This document shows, one piece after another, positions 17,508 to 26,687 of a stretch of DNA of 64,000 nt (position 1 is the first letter of the stretch; the number at the start of each line of letters is the position of its first letter). The notes beneath the pieces were generated by a model, which saw only the letters and a list, made by a program, of their open reading frames with translations, was not told where the DNA came from and did no database searches. This stretch comes from an uncultured Opitutia bacterium (GTDB taxonomy: Bacteria > Verrucomicrobiota > Verrucomicrobiia > Opitutales > UBA953). The stretch lies in contig CAIOAN010000008.1 of NCBI GenBank assembly GCA_903855995.1, positions 310,001 to 374,000 on the forward strand, written 5' to 3'. The position numbers were made by a program, and so were the translations under genes.

Positions 17508-18497
17508 TCAGGTGGCGAAGCCCTTGGGTCGGGCGAGATGCCAATTGCAAGCCGTCAGGACGATGCTGTCGAGGGTATCGTAGCGCGGAATCCAGCCGAG
17601 CTCGCGCCGCACCTTGGAGGCATCGGCGTAAAGGGCGGGCGGATCCCCTTCGCGCCGCTCCGCAAACTGATGCGGCACCGGACGTCCGAGCACACGGCCG
17701 ACGCTCGCGATGACGTCCTTGACGGAATACGGAGTGCCCGTGCCGAGATTATAGAAAAATGCCTGACCAGGCTGATTCAGCAGCGGGATCACGTCGAGGT
17801 GGGCGCGCGACAAATCATCCACATGCACGTAATCGCGCAGACATGTGCCGTCGGGTGTGGGATAATCGGTGCCAAAGACCTTCAGCGGCGGCCGTCGGCC
17901 CAGTGCGGCGGCGATGGCGAGCGGAATCAGGTGCGTCTCCGGCGCATGGTCCTCGCCGATGGCACCATCAGAGGAAGCCCCGGCGGCGTTAAAATAACGG
18001 AACGCCGCGAAGCTCAAGCCATGCGTGCCGGCGAGTTCGGTCAGACGATGCTCGGTGACCAGCTTTGTCACCCCATAGGGATTGATTGGCTTCTGCGGGA
18101 GATCCTCCGTCATCGGCATCTTCTCCGGAATGCCGTAGGTCGCGCAGGTACTCGAGAACACCAGCTTCTTCACCCCCTCGGCGAGCATCGCCTGAAGCAG
18201 GCCTACAGTGCGCACGACATTGTTGTCGTGGTAGCGTTCCGGCTGCTGGACCGATTCCCCGACATTCGTCAAAGCAGCGAAATCGATGACCAGGTCAGTG
18301 CGATGGGAACGCAAGGCGGCTCGCACCGCGGCCTGATCCCCCATGTCAGCTGAGAAGAGCGGTACGCCGGCAGGGACCGATTCAGCGTGGCCGTAGGAAA
18401 GATTATCCAGCACCGCGACAGCGTGCCCAGCGGCCAGCGCCTGCCGGACGCAATGGCTGCCGATGTAGCCGGCACCGCCCACGACGAGCACGTTCAT
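17508..18497 (-). CDS. galE: UDP-glucose 4-epimerase
   Basis: GalE interconverts UDP-glucose and UDP-galactose. The 329-residue extended SDR has the NAD motif GGAGYIGSHC at residues 7-16, the Ser of FSSTCATYGIPE, and the catalytic INPYGVTK (YxxxK). GTGTPYSVKDVI and VPHQFAERREGDPPALYA are typical of GalE. It is the first gene of the minus-strand run reaching carA, divergent from leuS with a 106-base spacer. It could supply UDP-galactose for surface polysaccharide. Confidence 0.94.
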   Translation of the reverse strand: MNVLVVGGAGYIGSHCVRQALAAGHAVAVLDNLSYGHAESVPAGVPLFSADMGDQAAVRAALRSHRTDLVIDFAALTNVGESVQQPERYHDNNVVRTVGLLQAMLAEGVKKLVFSSTCATYGIPEKMPMTEDLPQKPINPYGVTKLVTEHRLTELAGTHGLSFAAFRYFNAAGASSDGAIGEDHAPETHLIPLAIAAALGRRPPLKVFGTDYPTPDGTCLRDYVHVDDLSRAHLDVIPLLNQPGQAFFYNLGTGTPYSVKDVIASVGRVLGRPVPHQFAERREGDPPALYADASKVRRELGWIPRYDTLDSIVLTACNWHLARPKGFAT

Positions 18498-18603
18498 GGC
18501 GGCAGATAACCCTCGCCAGACGGCCTAGGCAAGCGGGATAGGGGTCGCGGGGTGCTCCAAAACCTTGCCAGCACCGTCCCGAGCCTCCTATCTGCACGCA
18601 TTC

Positions 18604-21213
18604 ATGGACACTTCGGAAACAAAACCCGGCAGCTACGACTTCCCCGCCTTCGAACAGAAGTGGCAGGCCGTCTGGAAAGCCAACGCAACCTTCCGCACGG
18701 AGCCCATCTCCTGCGGCAAGCCGAAGTACTACGTCTTGGACATGTTCCCCTACCCCTCCGGCGCCGGCCTGCACATCGGGCACCCGGAAGGTTACACCGC
18801 TTCCGACATCCTCGCCCGTTATAAGAAAGCCAACGGCTTCAACGTCCTGCACCCGATGGGCTGGGACGCTTTCGGCCTGCCCGCCGAGCAGCACGCGATC
18901 GCCACCGGCGAGCATCCTGCCGTCCAGACCAAGCGTAACATCGACAACTTCCGCCGCCAGCTGCAGATGCTCGGCTTCGCCATCGACTGGGACCGCGAAC
19001 TTTCCACGACCGACGAGAACTACTTCCGCTGGACGCAGTGGATATTTCTAAAGCTCTTCCGCCACGGCCTCGCCTACGTCTCCGAGAAGCCCGTCTGGTT
19101 CTGCCCGGCCCTCGGCACGGTCCTCGCGAACGAAGAAGTCCTGAACACCCCTGAAGGCCCGCGCTCCGACCGTGGCAGCCACCCGGTCGAACGCCGCCCT
19201 ATCCGCCAGTGGGTCCTGCGTATCACCGCTTACGCTGACAAGCTCATCGAAGGCCTCGATCACGTCGATTGGCCCGATTCCACCAAGCGCCTCCAGAAGA
19301 ACTGGATCGGCAAGTCCGAAGGCGCGGAAGTCACCTTCAAGCTGGATGGCCATACCGACACGCTGACGGTCTTCACGACGCGTCCCGACACGCTTTACGG
19401 CGCGACCTACATGGTCATCGCCCCCGAGCACCCGCTCATCAGCAAGCTCACCACCGCGGCCCAGAAGAACGCGGTCGAAAGCTACGTCGCCGCGGTCCGC
19501 AACAAGACCGACCTCGAACGCACCGACCTCGCCGCCAAGAAGAAGACCGGCGTGTTCACTGGCGCTTACGCGATCAACCCCGTCAACGGCGCGAAGATCC
19601 CCGTGTGGACGGCGGACTACGTGCTCATCACCTATGGCACTGGCGCGATCATGGCCGTACCGGCGCACGACGAACGCGACTGGGAATTCGCCAAGGAATT
19701 CAAGCTGCCGATCATCCAGGTCGTCGGCTCCAAGGAAGCGGTCGACGTCAACGAGAAGCCTTGGACCGAAGACGGCCCGATGGTGAACTCGGGCCCGTTC
19801 GACGGCCTGTCCGCTACCGAGACAAAGAAGAAGATCACCGCCGACCTCGAGTCCAAGGGCCAGGGCAAGCTCGCCGTGAACTTCAAGCTGCGCGACTGGC
19901 TCTTCTCGCGCCAGCGCTACTGGGGCGAGCCCTTCCCGCTCCTCTGGGTCTCCCGCGAAGACTACGCCAAGATCCCGGCCGACTCCGAAGTGCGCGAGTT
20001 CCTCCCGAAGGAACCCGTGACCTGCCAGCTCAACGGCGTCGAAGTCTGCGCCGTGCCGCTGACCTCCAAGCAGCTCCCACTCACCCTGCCCCAGGTCAAA
20101 TCCTACCAGCCTTCTCCGACCGGCGACTCGCCGCTCTCGAAAGAACCCGAGTGGACCGAGGTCTGGTATGACGTCGCTTCCGGCGCTACCGTCTCGCAGT
20201 CCAAGTCGCAGCCGGGTCCGCTCTGGATCAAGGCCTCGCGCGAGACCAACACGATGCCCCAGTGGGCCGGCTCCTGCTGGTACTACCTGCGCTACATCGA
20301 CCCCAAGAACGCCGAGGCCCTCGCCTCCAAGGCCGACCTGGAATACTGGGGCTGCCCCGACTTCTACATCGGCGGTGCCGAGCACGCCGTGCTCCACCTG
20401 CTGTACGCGCGCTTCTGGCATCGCTTCCTTTACGAGATCGGCGTCCTGCCGACGGCCGAACCCTTCAAGAAGCTCTTCCACCAGGGCCTCATCATGGGCG
20501 AGGACGGCGAGAAGATGTCCAAGAGCCGCGGCAACGTCGTGAACCCCGACTCCATCGTCAAGGACCACGGCGCCGACGCGCTCCGCATGTACCTGATGTT
20601 CCTCGGGCCACTCGAGGCCTCCAAGCCTTGGAATTCCGACGGCATCATCGGCATCACCCGTTTTCTCCGTCGCCTCTGGCGCCTGGCGGTCGACGAGAAC
20701 ACTGGCAAAGTCTCGACGAAGATCAGCGCTGAAGGCGCCGAATCCGAAGAGCTCGTCCGTGAGCTCCACCGCACCATCCAGAAGGTCGAGAAGGACATCG
20801 AGACCCTGCAGTTCAACACCGCCATCTCGCAGATGATGATCCTCATGAACGTCGCCGAGAAGTCCCCTGCCCTGCGGCGCTCGACCGTCGAAGACTTCGT
20901 GCGCCTCGCCGCGCCATTCGCCCCGCACGTGTGCGAGGAGATCTGGGCCCGCCTTGGTCATAAGGAGAACGTCACCGCGGCCGGCTGGCCCAAGCTCGAC
21001 GCCTCCAAACTCATCGAGACGACCGTCGAGGTCATCTTCCAGGTCAACGGCAAGGTCCGCGCCACCGCCAAGGTCGCCAAGGACATCTCCAAGGACGCCC
21101 TGCTCGCGCTGGCCAAGGCCAACGCCGACGTGCTCAAGTTCACCGACGGCAAGCCCGTCGTGAAGGAGATCGTCGTCCCAGGCAAGCTGGTGAACATCGT
21201 CGTCGCCGGCTAA
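18604..21213 (+). CDS. leuS: leucyl-tRNA synthetase
   Basis: LeuRS charges tRNA-Leu. The 869-residue product has the class I signature [16 protein letters not shown] (HIGH near residue 57) and EKMSKSRGN near residue 637. It also has an editing domain ([31 protein letters not shown]) and the C-terminal domain [16 protein letters not shown] chose the ATG at 18604 ([13 protein letters not shown]) over an upstream TTG at 18565. No Shine-Dalgarno motif is visible. A strong terminator follows at 21234. Confidence 0.97.
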   Translation: MDTSETKPGSYDFPAFEQKWQAVWKANATFRTEPISCGKPKYYVLDMFPYPSGAGLHIGHPEGYTASDILARYKKANGFNVLHPMGWDAFGLPAEQHAIATGEHPAVQTKRNIDNFRRQLQMLGFAIDWDRELSTTDENYFRWTQWIFLKLFRHGLAYVSEKPVWFCPALGTVLANEEVLNTPEGPRSDRGSHPVERRPIRQWVLRITAYADKLIEGLDHVDWPDSTKRLQKNWIGKSEGAEVTFKLDGHTDTLTVFTTRPDTLYGATYMVIAPEHPLISKLTTAAQKNAVESYVAAVRNKTDLERTDLAAKKKTGVFTGAYAINPVNGAKIPVWTADYVLITYGTGAIMAVPAHDERDWEFAKEFKLPIIQVVGSKEAVDVNEKPWTEDGPMVNSGPFDGLSATETKKKITADLESKGQGKLAVNFKLRDWLFSRQRYWGEPFPLLWVSREDYAKIPADSEVREFLPKEPVTCQLNGVEVCAVPLTSKQLPLTLPQVKSYQPSPTGDSPLSKEPEWTEVWYDVASGATVSQSKSQPGPLWIKASRETNTMPQWAGSCWYYLRYIDPKNAEALASKADLEYWGCPDFYIGGAEHAVLHLLYARFWHRFLYEIGVLPTAEPFKKLFHQGLIMGEDGEKMSKSRGNVVNPDSIVKDHGADALRMYLMFLGPLEASKPWNSDGIIGITRFLRRLWRLAVDENTGKVSTKISAEGAESEELVRELHRTIQKVEKDIETLQFNTAISQMMILMNVAEKSPALRRSTVEDFVRLAAPFAPHVCEEIWARLGHKENVTAAGWPKLDASKLIETTVEVIFQVNGKVRATAKVAKDISKDALLALAKANADVLKFTDGKPVVKEIVVPGKLVNIVVAG

Positions 21214-21233
21214 GCTCCGCGTACGCCGCCAAC

Positions 21234-21262
21234 AAAAAGGGCCCCGTCACGGGGCCCTTTTA
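21234..21262. terminator. bidirectional rho-independent terminator
   Basis: A perfect 12-base inverted repeat lies at 21235-21246 and 21250-21261 with a 3-base loop. The stem is AAAAGGGCCCCG paired with CGGGGCCCTTTT. It has T-runs on both strands and sits between the convergent leuS and MFS genes, so it can end both transcripts. Confidence 0.9.
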
Positions 21263-21282
21263 TCTTTCCGATAAGGCGACGC

Positions 21283-22515
21283 TTAGACGTCGGCCATCTC
21301 AAGCTTCGGCACCAAGATGTGGTGAATCACAAAGGCTACCACGTAAGCGAAGGCGCAGAAGCCGAAGAGGATCGCGTAGCCGTTGACGTTGGCGTCGAGG
21401 ATACGGCCGGCAACAATCGGAAAGATCATGCCACCGATGGAGCCGACGAAACCGCCAAGGCCGGAGACAGAAGCCACCGCCTCCTTTGGAAAGGTGTCGG
21501 AAATCGTAGCGTAGAGGCTTGCAGACCAAGCTTGGTGAGCCGAGGCGCCGAAAGCGATGAGAAGCACCGCCTCCCACATGCCGAGGCCGCGGACGAAGAA
21601 GATCGGCAGCGAGCAGAGGGCGAAGATGAGCATCGAGACCTTGCGAACCTTGACAATGTCATGACCGCTTTCGGCGAGCCTCTTGACCAGCCAACCGGCA
21701 AAGATGCTCAACACTGTCACGATACCGTAGAGGACCACGAGCGGGAGCGCGGAGGACTTCAAATCGAGGTGCTGCTCGCGTTTGAAGTAGTCAGGGAGCC
21801 AGATCAGGTAGAACCACCAGACCGGGTCCGTGAGAAACTTCGCCACCATGTAGGCCCAAGCCTGGCGCTTCCCGAGCAGACTCAGCCACGGCACCTTGCG
21901 GGTAGAGGTGATTTCCTCGTCATCAAGCTTCGGAGCCTCCTTGAAGAGCGGAATCCAGAAGAAGATCCAAATGACACCGAGCACGCCGGCGACGACGAAC
22001 GTAGAGCGCCAGCCGTAATTAATCGCTATCAGCGGGATAATCGCGGGCGCGATGAGGGCACCGATATTAGTGCCGGAATTGAACAAGGCATTAGCGAAGG
22101 CGCGCTCGGAACGAGGGAACCATTGGGCGACAGTCTTGATTGCCGCCGGAAAATTACCTCCCTCACCCAAGCCCAGCGCAATACGGGCAAGGCGAAATCC
22201 GGAAACGGATCCGACGAAGGCATGGCAGGCCGCCGCCGCCGACCACGCAAAAATGGAAACCGCGTAACCGATCTTGACGCCAAAACGGTCGATAAACCAA
22301 CCGAAGCCAACCAAGCCAAACGCATAGGCAGCCTGGAACGCCGAATTCACATAACCATACTGCTCGTTAGTCCAGCCGAGCTCCGCATCCAGCATCGGCT
22401 TAAGCAGGGCCAGAATCTGCCGATCGATATAATTAATCGTCGTGGCAAAGAACAACAGGGCTAGGATGACCCATCGATGCGAAGGGGCTCCAGTGTTTGA
22501 GGCAGAGGTCGACAT
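21283..22515 (-). CDS. MFS transporter, hexuronate/ACS-type
   Basis: The 410-residue, 12-helix protein starts MSTSASNTGAPSHRWVILAL, with NYIDRQILALLKPML in helix 1. GLGEGGNFPAAIKTVAQWFP resembles ExuT and related anion:cation symporters that import hexuronates and sugar acids. The ATG at 22515 is preferred over a much longer open frame, because the added N-terminus is not membrane-like. It is divergent (106 bases) from a plus-strand set including uxaC and a KDG-type kinase, so glucuronate or galacturonate is the likely substrate. The substrate is inferred from context. Confidence 0.85.
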   Translation of the reverse strand: MSTSASNTGAPSHRWVILALLFFATTINYIDRQILALLKPMLDAELGWTNEQYGYVNSAFQAAYAFGLVGFGWFIDRFGVKIGYAVSIFAWSAAAACHAFVGSVSGFRLARIALGLGEGGNFPAAIKTVAQWFPRSERAFANALFNSGTNIGALIAPAIIPLIAINYGWRSTFVVAGVLGVIWIFFWIPLFKEAPKLDDEEITSTRKVPWLSLLGKRQAWAYMVAKFLTDPVWWFYLIWLPDYFKREQHLDLKSSALPLVVLYGIVTVLSIFAGWLVKRLAESGHDIVKVRKVSMLIFALCSLPIFFVRGLGMWEAVLLIAFGASAHQAWSASLYATISDTFPKEAVASVSGLGGFVGSIGGMIFPIVAGRILDANVNGYAILFGFCAFAYVVAFVIHHILVPKLEMADV

Positions 22516-22621
22516 GATTTCGGGGTGTTTGCTACCAAACGCCGATTTTCGGGTAAGTCGACCCCAGAAGTCCTGTTGACGGAACCCCGCCCTAAAGCCA
22601 CTAATCGATGAGCATATTCCC

Positions 22622-23608
22622 ATGAAGAAGCCTCGCATCCTCCTCACGACCACTTCCTTCCAAGACACCCCCGGCGAGCACCATAAGTTGCTGGCCGAAA
22701 CGGGCTGGGAAGTCGTCACCGCCCGCGGTCCGCTCAACGAAGCCGACACGCTTGCGCTGATGGGTGAGTTCGACGGCTACATCTGCGGCGACGACCTGAT
22801 CACCGCCGCGGTCATCGAGAAGGCCCTCCCCCGCCTCAAGGTCGTCTCGAAATACGGCATCGGCGTCGACAAGATTGACGTGAAGACCCTCACGGCCAAG
22901 GGCATCCCCCTACTCTTCACCCCCGGCGTCAACCATACCACGGTCGCCGAGCACACGTTCCTCCTCCTGCTGGCCATGGAGAAGAACTTCTACTTCCACA
23001 CGGACTCCACCCGCTCCGGCGGCTGGAAGCGCAAGACGGGCCATGAGCTCCTCGATAAGACAATCGGCATCATCGGCATGGGCCGCATAGGCAAAGAAGT
23101 CGCCATCCGTGCCCGCGCCTTCGGCATGAAGGTCGTCGGCTTCGACCTCTATTGGGACGACAAGTTCGCCGCCCAGTACGACGTAAAGCGCGCCGCCACG
23201 ATGGACGAAGTCTTCGCCGCCGCCGACTACCTCTCACTACACACCAACCTGACCCCCGAGACGCGCGACCTGATCCGCGCCGAGAACATCGCCAAGATGA
23301 AAAAGGGCGTGCTCATCCTCAATTGCGCCCGCGGCGAGATTGTCCATACCGACGACATTGCGGCTGCACTAAAATCCGGCCAGGTCGGCGGCTACGGCAC
23401 CGACGTGCTCGATGAAGAGCCGCCTCGCGCCGACCACCCGCTCACGAAGCTTCCGAACTGCGTCGTCACGCCGCACATCGGTTCCCGCACCGCCGAGAGC
23501 GTCCAGCGCCAGGCCGTCGCCGCCGTCACGAACCTCATCCGCGCGATGCACGGCGAAAAGCCGCTCGCCCAGATCAACCCGGAAGTCCCGGTGAAGAAGG
23601 TCGTCTAA
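22622..23608 (+). CDS. D-isomer-specific 2-hydroxyacid dehydrogenase (SerA-like)
   Basis: NAD-dependent dehydrogenases of this family reduce 2-oxoacids to D-2-hydroxyacids. The 328-residue product has GIIGMGRIGKEVAIRARAFG (Rossmann), MKKGVLILNCARGEIV with the catalytic Arg, LDEEPPRADHPL with the Glu, and TPHIGSRTAESV with the His. It lacks the ACT domain of regulated SerA. It opens the plus-strand uronate block and may act on a sugar acid, glyoxylate or hydroxypyruvate. Nothing in the sequence identifies the substrate. Confidence 0.85.
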   Translation: MKKPRILLTTTSFQDTPGEHHKLLAETGWEVVTARGPLNEADTLALMGEFDGYICGDDLITAAVIEKALPRLKVVSKYGIGVDKIDVKTLTAKGIPLLFTPGVNHTTVAEHTFLLLLAMEKNFYFHTDSTRSGGWKRKTGHELLDKTIGIIGMGRIGKEVAIRARAFGMKVVGFDLYWDDKFAAQYDVKRAATMDEVFAAADYLSLHTNLTPETRDLIRAENIAKMKKGVLILNCARGEIVHTDDIAAALKSGQVGGYGTDVLDEEPPRADHPLTKLPNCVVTPHIGSRTAESVQRQAVAAVTNLIRAMHGEKPLAQINPEVPVKKVV

Positions 23609-23630
23609 TCTCCCACCTGAAACCTTACCC

Positions 23631-24725
23631 ATGAGCGAAGTCTTCTACGTCATCCCCCGCGCCGCCCACGAGGCACTTGTCACCGCCGCCTACGTCAAGC
23701 GCGGCTTCGGCGCCAAGGAATCAGCCCAGGCTGCCCAGATGGCCAGCATGGCCACGCACCACGGCATCCGCACGCACAACGCCCTGAAGGCGCTGCACCT
23801 CGACGAACTCTTCGGCTCCGGCGCCAAGGTCCCGGGCTGCACGCCCAACGCCACCGTCACCAAGAAGGCTTCGCGCTTCGCAGCCGCCGAAGTCTGGGAC
23901 GCGCATCAGAAGCTCGGTCAGGCCGTCGCCGTCGACGCCATCAACCGCTGCATCGAGCTCGCCGACAAGTACGGCGTGGGCACGGTCTCGGTCGACAACG
24001 CCTTCCACTACCTCTGGGGCGGCGGCTATGTGATGGAAGCCGCCAAGCGCGGTTATATCGCTTATACGAATTGCACCGCCACGCTCTCCGAAGTCGTCCC
24101 TTTCCAGGGCAAGCACCCGACCCTCGGCACCAACCCGCACTCGTGGGGCTTCCCCACCACCGACGCCGTCGGCTTCCCGATCGTGATCGACTGGGCCACC
24201 TCCGTCATCGCCATGGGCCGCGTCCAGGTGCTCAAGCGCGAAGGCAAGATGCTCCCGCCGGACGCCGCCGTGGACAAGGACGGCAAGGTCACCCTCGACC
24301 CAAATCAGGCCGTCTCGCTCATCCCCTTTGGTGCCCACAAGGGCTACGGACTCTCGCTCATCAATGAGATCGTCGCCGGCTTCATCGGCGGCTCCCTGCC
24401 GACCATCCGCAGCCGTACGCACGTCCCCGGCGAGAAGCAGGCCTGCGCCTTCTTCTTCCAGGTGATCCACCCTGAGGCCATCAGCTCCGGCGTCTTCGCC
24501 CAGGGCCGCAGCCAGTCCGAGAACGTGAAGGCCGTCCTCGCCGACGTCCTCGGCCACGGCAACGAGAAGTGCATGCTCCCCGGCCAGTTGGAAGCCGCCG
24601 CCGCCGCGCGCAGCGAAAAGGCCGGCGGTCTGCTGTTCTCCAAAGCTGAAATCGAAGAGTTCAACAAAGTCGCGGAACACATCGGCCACCAGCCGTTCGA
24701 CCTCGCGACCTTGCCCACGGCCTAA
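23631..24725 (+). CDS. Ldh2/malate dehydrogenase-family oxidoreductase
   Basis: The 364-residue product belongs to the NAD(P)-dependent Ldh2/MDG family, which includes ureidoglycolate, sulfolactate and 2,3-diketogulonate oxidoreductases. It shows MASMATHHGIRTHNALKAL near the start, then LGTNPHSWGFPTTDAVGFP and VIDWATSVIAMGRV, and FGAHKGYGLSLINEIVAG. The gap to the previous gene is 22 bases, with leader CTGAAACCTTACCC lacking a Shine-Dalgarno motif. Within a uronate block it could handle a keto-sugar acid; the substrate is not determinable. Confidence 0.85.
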   Translation: MSEVFYVIPRAAHEALVTAAYVKRGFGAKESAQAAQMASMATHHGIRTHNALKALHLDELFGSGAKVPGCTPNATVTKKASRFAAAEVWDAHQKLGQAVAVDAINRCIELADKYGVGTVSVDNAFHYLWGGGYVMEAAKRGYIAYTNCTATLSEVVPFQGKHPTLGTNPHSWGFPTTDAVGFPIVIDWATSVIAMGRVQVLKREGKMLPPDAAVDKDGKVTLDPNQAVSLIPFGAHKGYGLSLINEIVAGFIGGSLPTIRSRTHVPGEKQACAFFFQVIHPEAISSGVFAQGRSQSENVKAVLADVLGHGNEKCMLPGQLEAAAAARSEKAGGLLFSKAEIEEFNKVAEHIGHQPFDLATLPTA

Positions 24726-24761
24726 GCACCCTCACCTTAAAACCCAACCTTCCTCACAACC

Positions 24762-25859
24762 ATGGCTCTTCAGATCAAGTCGGCGAAGGAATGCGCCTTC
24801 GACCAAGTCTCCCTCGGTGAAATCATGCTCCGCCTCGACCCGGGCGAAGGCCGCGTGCGTACCACGCGCCACTTCCAGGTCTGGGAAGGCGGCGGCGAAT
24901 ACAACGTCGCCCGCGGGCTCCGCAAGTGCTTCAACCTGCGCACCTCCGTGTGCACGGCGTTCGTCGACAACGAGGTCGGCCGCCTGCTCGAGGACTTCGT
25001 GATGCAGGGCGGCGTGAACACCGACTTCATCAAGTGGCGCGAGGACGACGGCATCGGCCGCACGGTCCGCAACGGCCTCAACTTCACCGAACGCGGCTTC
25101 GGCATCCGAGGCGCCGTCGGCGTCCCGGACCGCGGCAACACCGCCGCCTCGCAGATCAAGCCCGGCGACTTCGACTGGGAATACCTCTTCGGAAAGCTCG
25201 GTGTCCGCTGGCTCCACACGGGCGGCATCTTCGCGGCCCTCTCCGAGACCACCGCGCAGGCCACCATCGAGGCCGTCAAGATCGCCAAGAAGCACGGCAC
25301 CATCGTCTCCTACGACCTTAACTACCGCCCTTCCCTCTGGAAGACCATCGGCGGCCTCAAGAAGGCCCAGGAAGTGAACCGTGAGATCGCCAAGTACGTC
25401 GACGTGATGATCGGCAACGAAGAAGACTTCACCGCCTCCCTCGGCTTCGAGGTCAAGGGCGCAGATCATAGCCTCTCCCACATCGAGACCCAGGCCTTCA
25501 AGGACATGATCGGTGAAGCGGTGAAGCAGTTCCCGAACTTCAAGGTCGCCGCGACCACGCTGCGTCGCGTGATCACCGCCACGAAGAACGACTGGAGCGC
25601 CATCTGCTGGCACGACGGCAAGTTCTACGACAGCATCCAGTTCCCTGAGCTCGAGATCCTCGACCGCGTCGGCGGCGGCGACAGCTTCGCCTCGGGCCTC
25701 GTCTTTGGTTTCCTCGAGCACAACGACGCCCAGAAGGCCGTGAACTACGGTGCCGCCCACGGCGCGCTGGCGTCCACGACCCCTGGCGACACGTCGATGG
25801 TCACCCGTAAGGAAGTCGAGAAGCAGCTCTCCGGCGGCGGCGCCCGCGTCGTCCGCTAA
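24762..25859 (+). CDS. kdgK: PfkB-family sugar kinase, probable 2-dehydro-3-deoxygluconokinase
   Basis: KDG kinase phosphorylates 2-dehydro-3-deoxygluconate to KDPG, late in uronate breakdown. The 365-residue product has the N-terminal GEIMLRLDPGEG typical of KdgK, GGEYNVARGL, and the C-terminal PfkB signature DRVGGGDSFASGLVFG with the catalytic Asp. It is slightly longer than average for the family. The first Gly-Ala-Gly-Asp position is GGGD here. uxaC downstream supports the assignment, although other PfkB substrates remain possible. Confidence 0.82.
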   Translation: MALQIKSAKECAFDQVSLGEIMLRLDPGEGRVRTTRHFQVWEGGGEYNVARGLRKCFNLRTSVCTAFVDNEVGRLLEDFVMQGGVNTDFIKWREDDGIGRTVRNGLNFTERGFGIRGAVGVPDRGNTAASQIKPGDFDWEYLFGKLGVRWLHTGGIFAALSETTAQATIEAVKIAKKHGTIVSYDLNYRPSLWKTIGGLKKAQEVNREIAKYVDVMIGNEEDFTASLGFEVKGADHSLSHIETQAFKDMIGEAVKQFPNFKVAATTLRRVITATKNDWSAICWHDGKFYDSIQFPELEILDRVGGGDSFASGLVFGFLEHNDAQKAVNYGAAHGALASTTPGDTSMVTRKEVEKQLSGGGARVVR

Positions 25860-25901
25860 GCCCCCACCTCCCCGATACTCTAAACTCGATACTCTAGACC
25901 C

Positions 25902-26672
25902 ATGTCCTCTCTCAATCTCTTCTCCCTCAAAGGCCGCACAGCCGTCGTCATCGGCGGCACCGGTGAACTCTGTGGCGCTATGGCCGAAGGCTTCGCCGGC
26001 GCCGGCGCCCACGTGATCCTCGTCGGTCGCGACCCCGCCAAGGCCGACGCCCGCCTCGCCAAAATCAAGGCCGCCGGCGGCTCGGGCGAATTCATCTCCT
26101 GTGAAGCCACCAACAAGGCCGAGCTCATCAAGCTGCGCGACGGCATCCTCGCCAAGCACGGCAAGGTCGACGTCCTGGTCAACGGCGCCGGCGTCAACTC
26201 GCCCACGCCCTTCCTCGAGATCGACGAAGCGCAGATCGACAAGATCCTCACGGTGAACGTCAAGGGCGTCATCTTCGGCTGCCAGGTCTTCGGCGAAGCG
26301 ATGGTCGCCGCCGGCAAGGGCTCGATCATCAACCTAGGCTCGGAATCAGGCATCCTGCCGCTCTCCCGCGTCTTCACCTACTCGGCCTCCAAGGCTGCGG
26401 TGCACAACCTCTCGAAGAACCTCGCCCGTGAATGGGCCGCCAAGGGCGTCCGCGTCAACACGCTCGTCCCGGGCTTCTTCCCGGCCGAACAGAACCGCAA
26501 GGTGCTCACCCCTGAGCGCGTGGCGATGATCCTCGGCAAGACTCCGATGAACCGCTTCGGCGAAGCCAAGGAACTCATCGGCGCCTCCCTGCTCCTCGCT
26601 TCCGACGCCGGCAGCTTCGTCACCGGCGCGGAAATCGTCGTCGACGGCGGCTTCGCCGCGATGTCCATCTAA
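25902..26672 (+). CDS. SDR oxidoreductase, probable fructuronate reductase
   Basis: The 256-residue short-chain dehydrogenase has a nucleotide motif [25 protein letters not shown], and the active site [18 protein letters not shown] (YxxxK). Bacillus-type D-mannonate oxidoreductases are SDR enzymes of this size, and the position between a KDG-type kinase and uxaC makes reduction of fructuronate to mannonate the best guess. The specificity is inferred from context. Confidence 0.8.
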   Translation: MSSLNLFSLKGRTAVVIGGTGELCGAMAEGFAGAGAHVILVGRDPAKADARLAKIKAAGGSGEFISCEATNKAELIKLRDGILAKHGKVDVLVNGAGVNSPTPFLEIDEAQIDKILTVNVKGVIFGCQVFGEAMVAAGKGSIINLGSESGILPLSRVFTYSASKAAVHNLSKNLAREWAAKGVRVNTLVPGFFPAEQNRKVLTPERVAMILGKTPMNRFGEAKELIGASLLLASDAGSFVTGAEIVVDGGFAAMSI

Positions 26673-26687
26673 GCGAGACCGACGACG

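Noticed and set aside
19048-20961. A 637-codon open frame antisense to leuS
   Set aside because: It is a shadow of the GC-rich leuS codon pattern. leuS has complete catalytic motifs, and the antisense product shows no domain.
25873-25896. CGATACTCTA repeated twice just before the SDR gene
   Set aside because: Only two short copies 14 bases apart in a 42-base gap. Too small to call a regulatory repeat.
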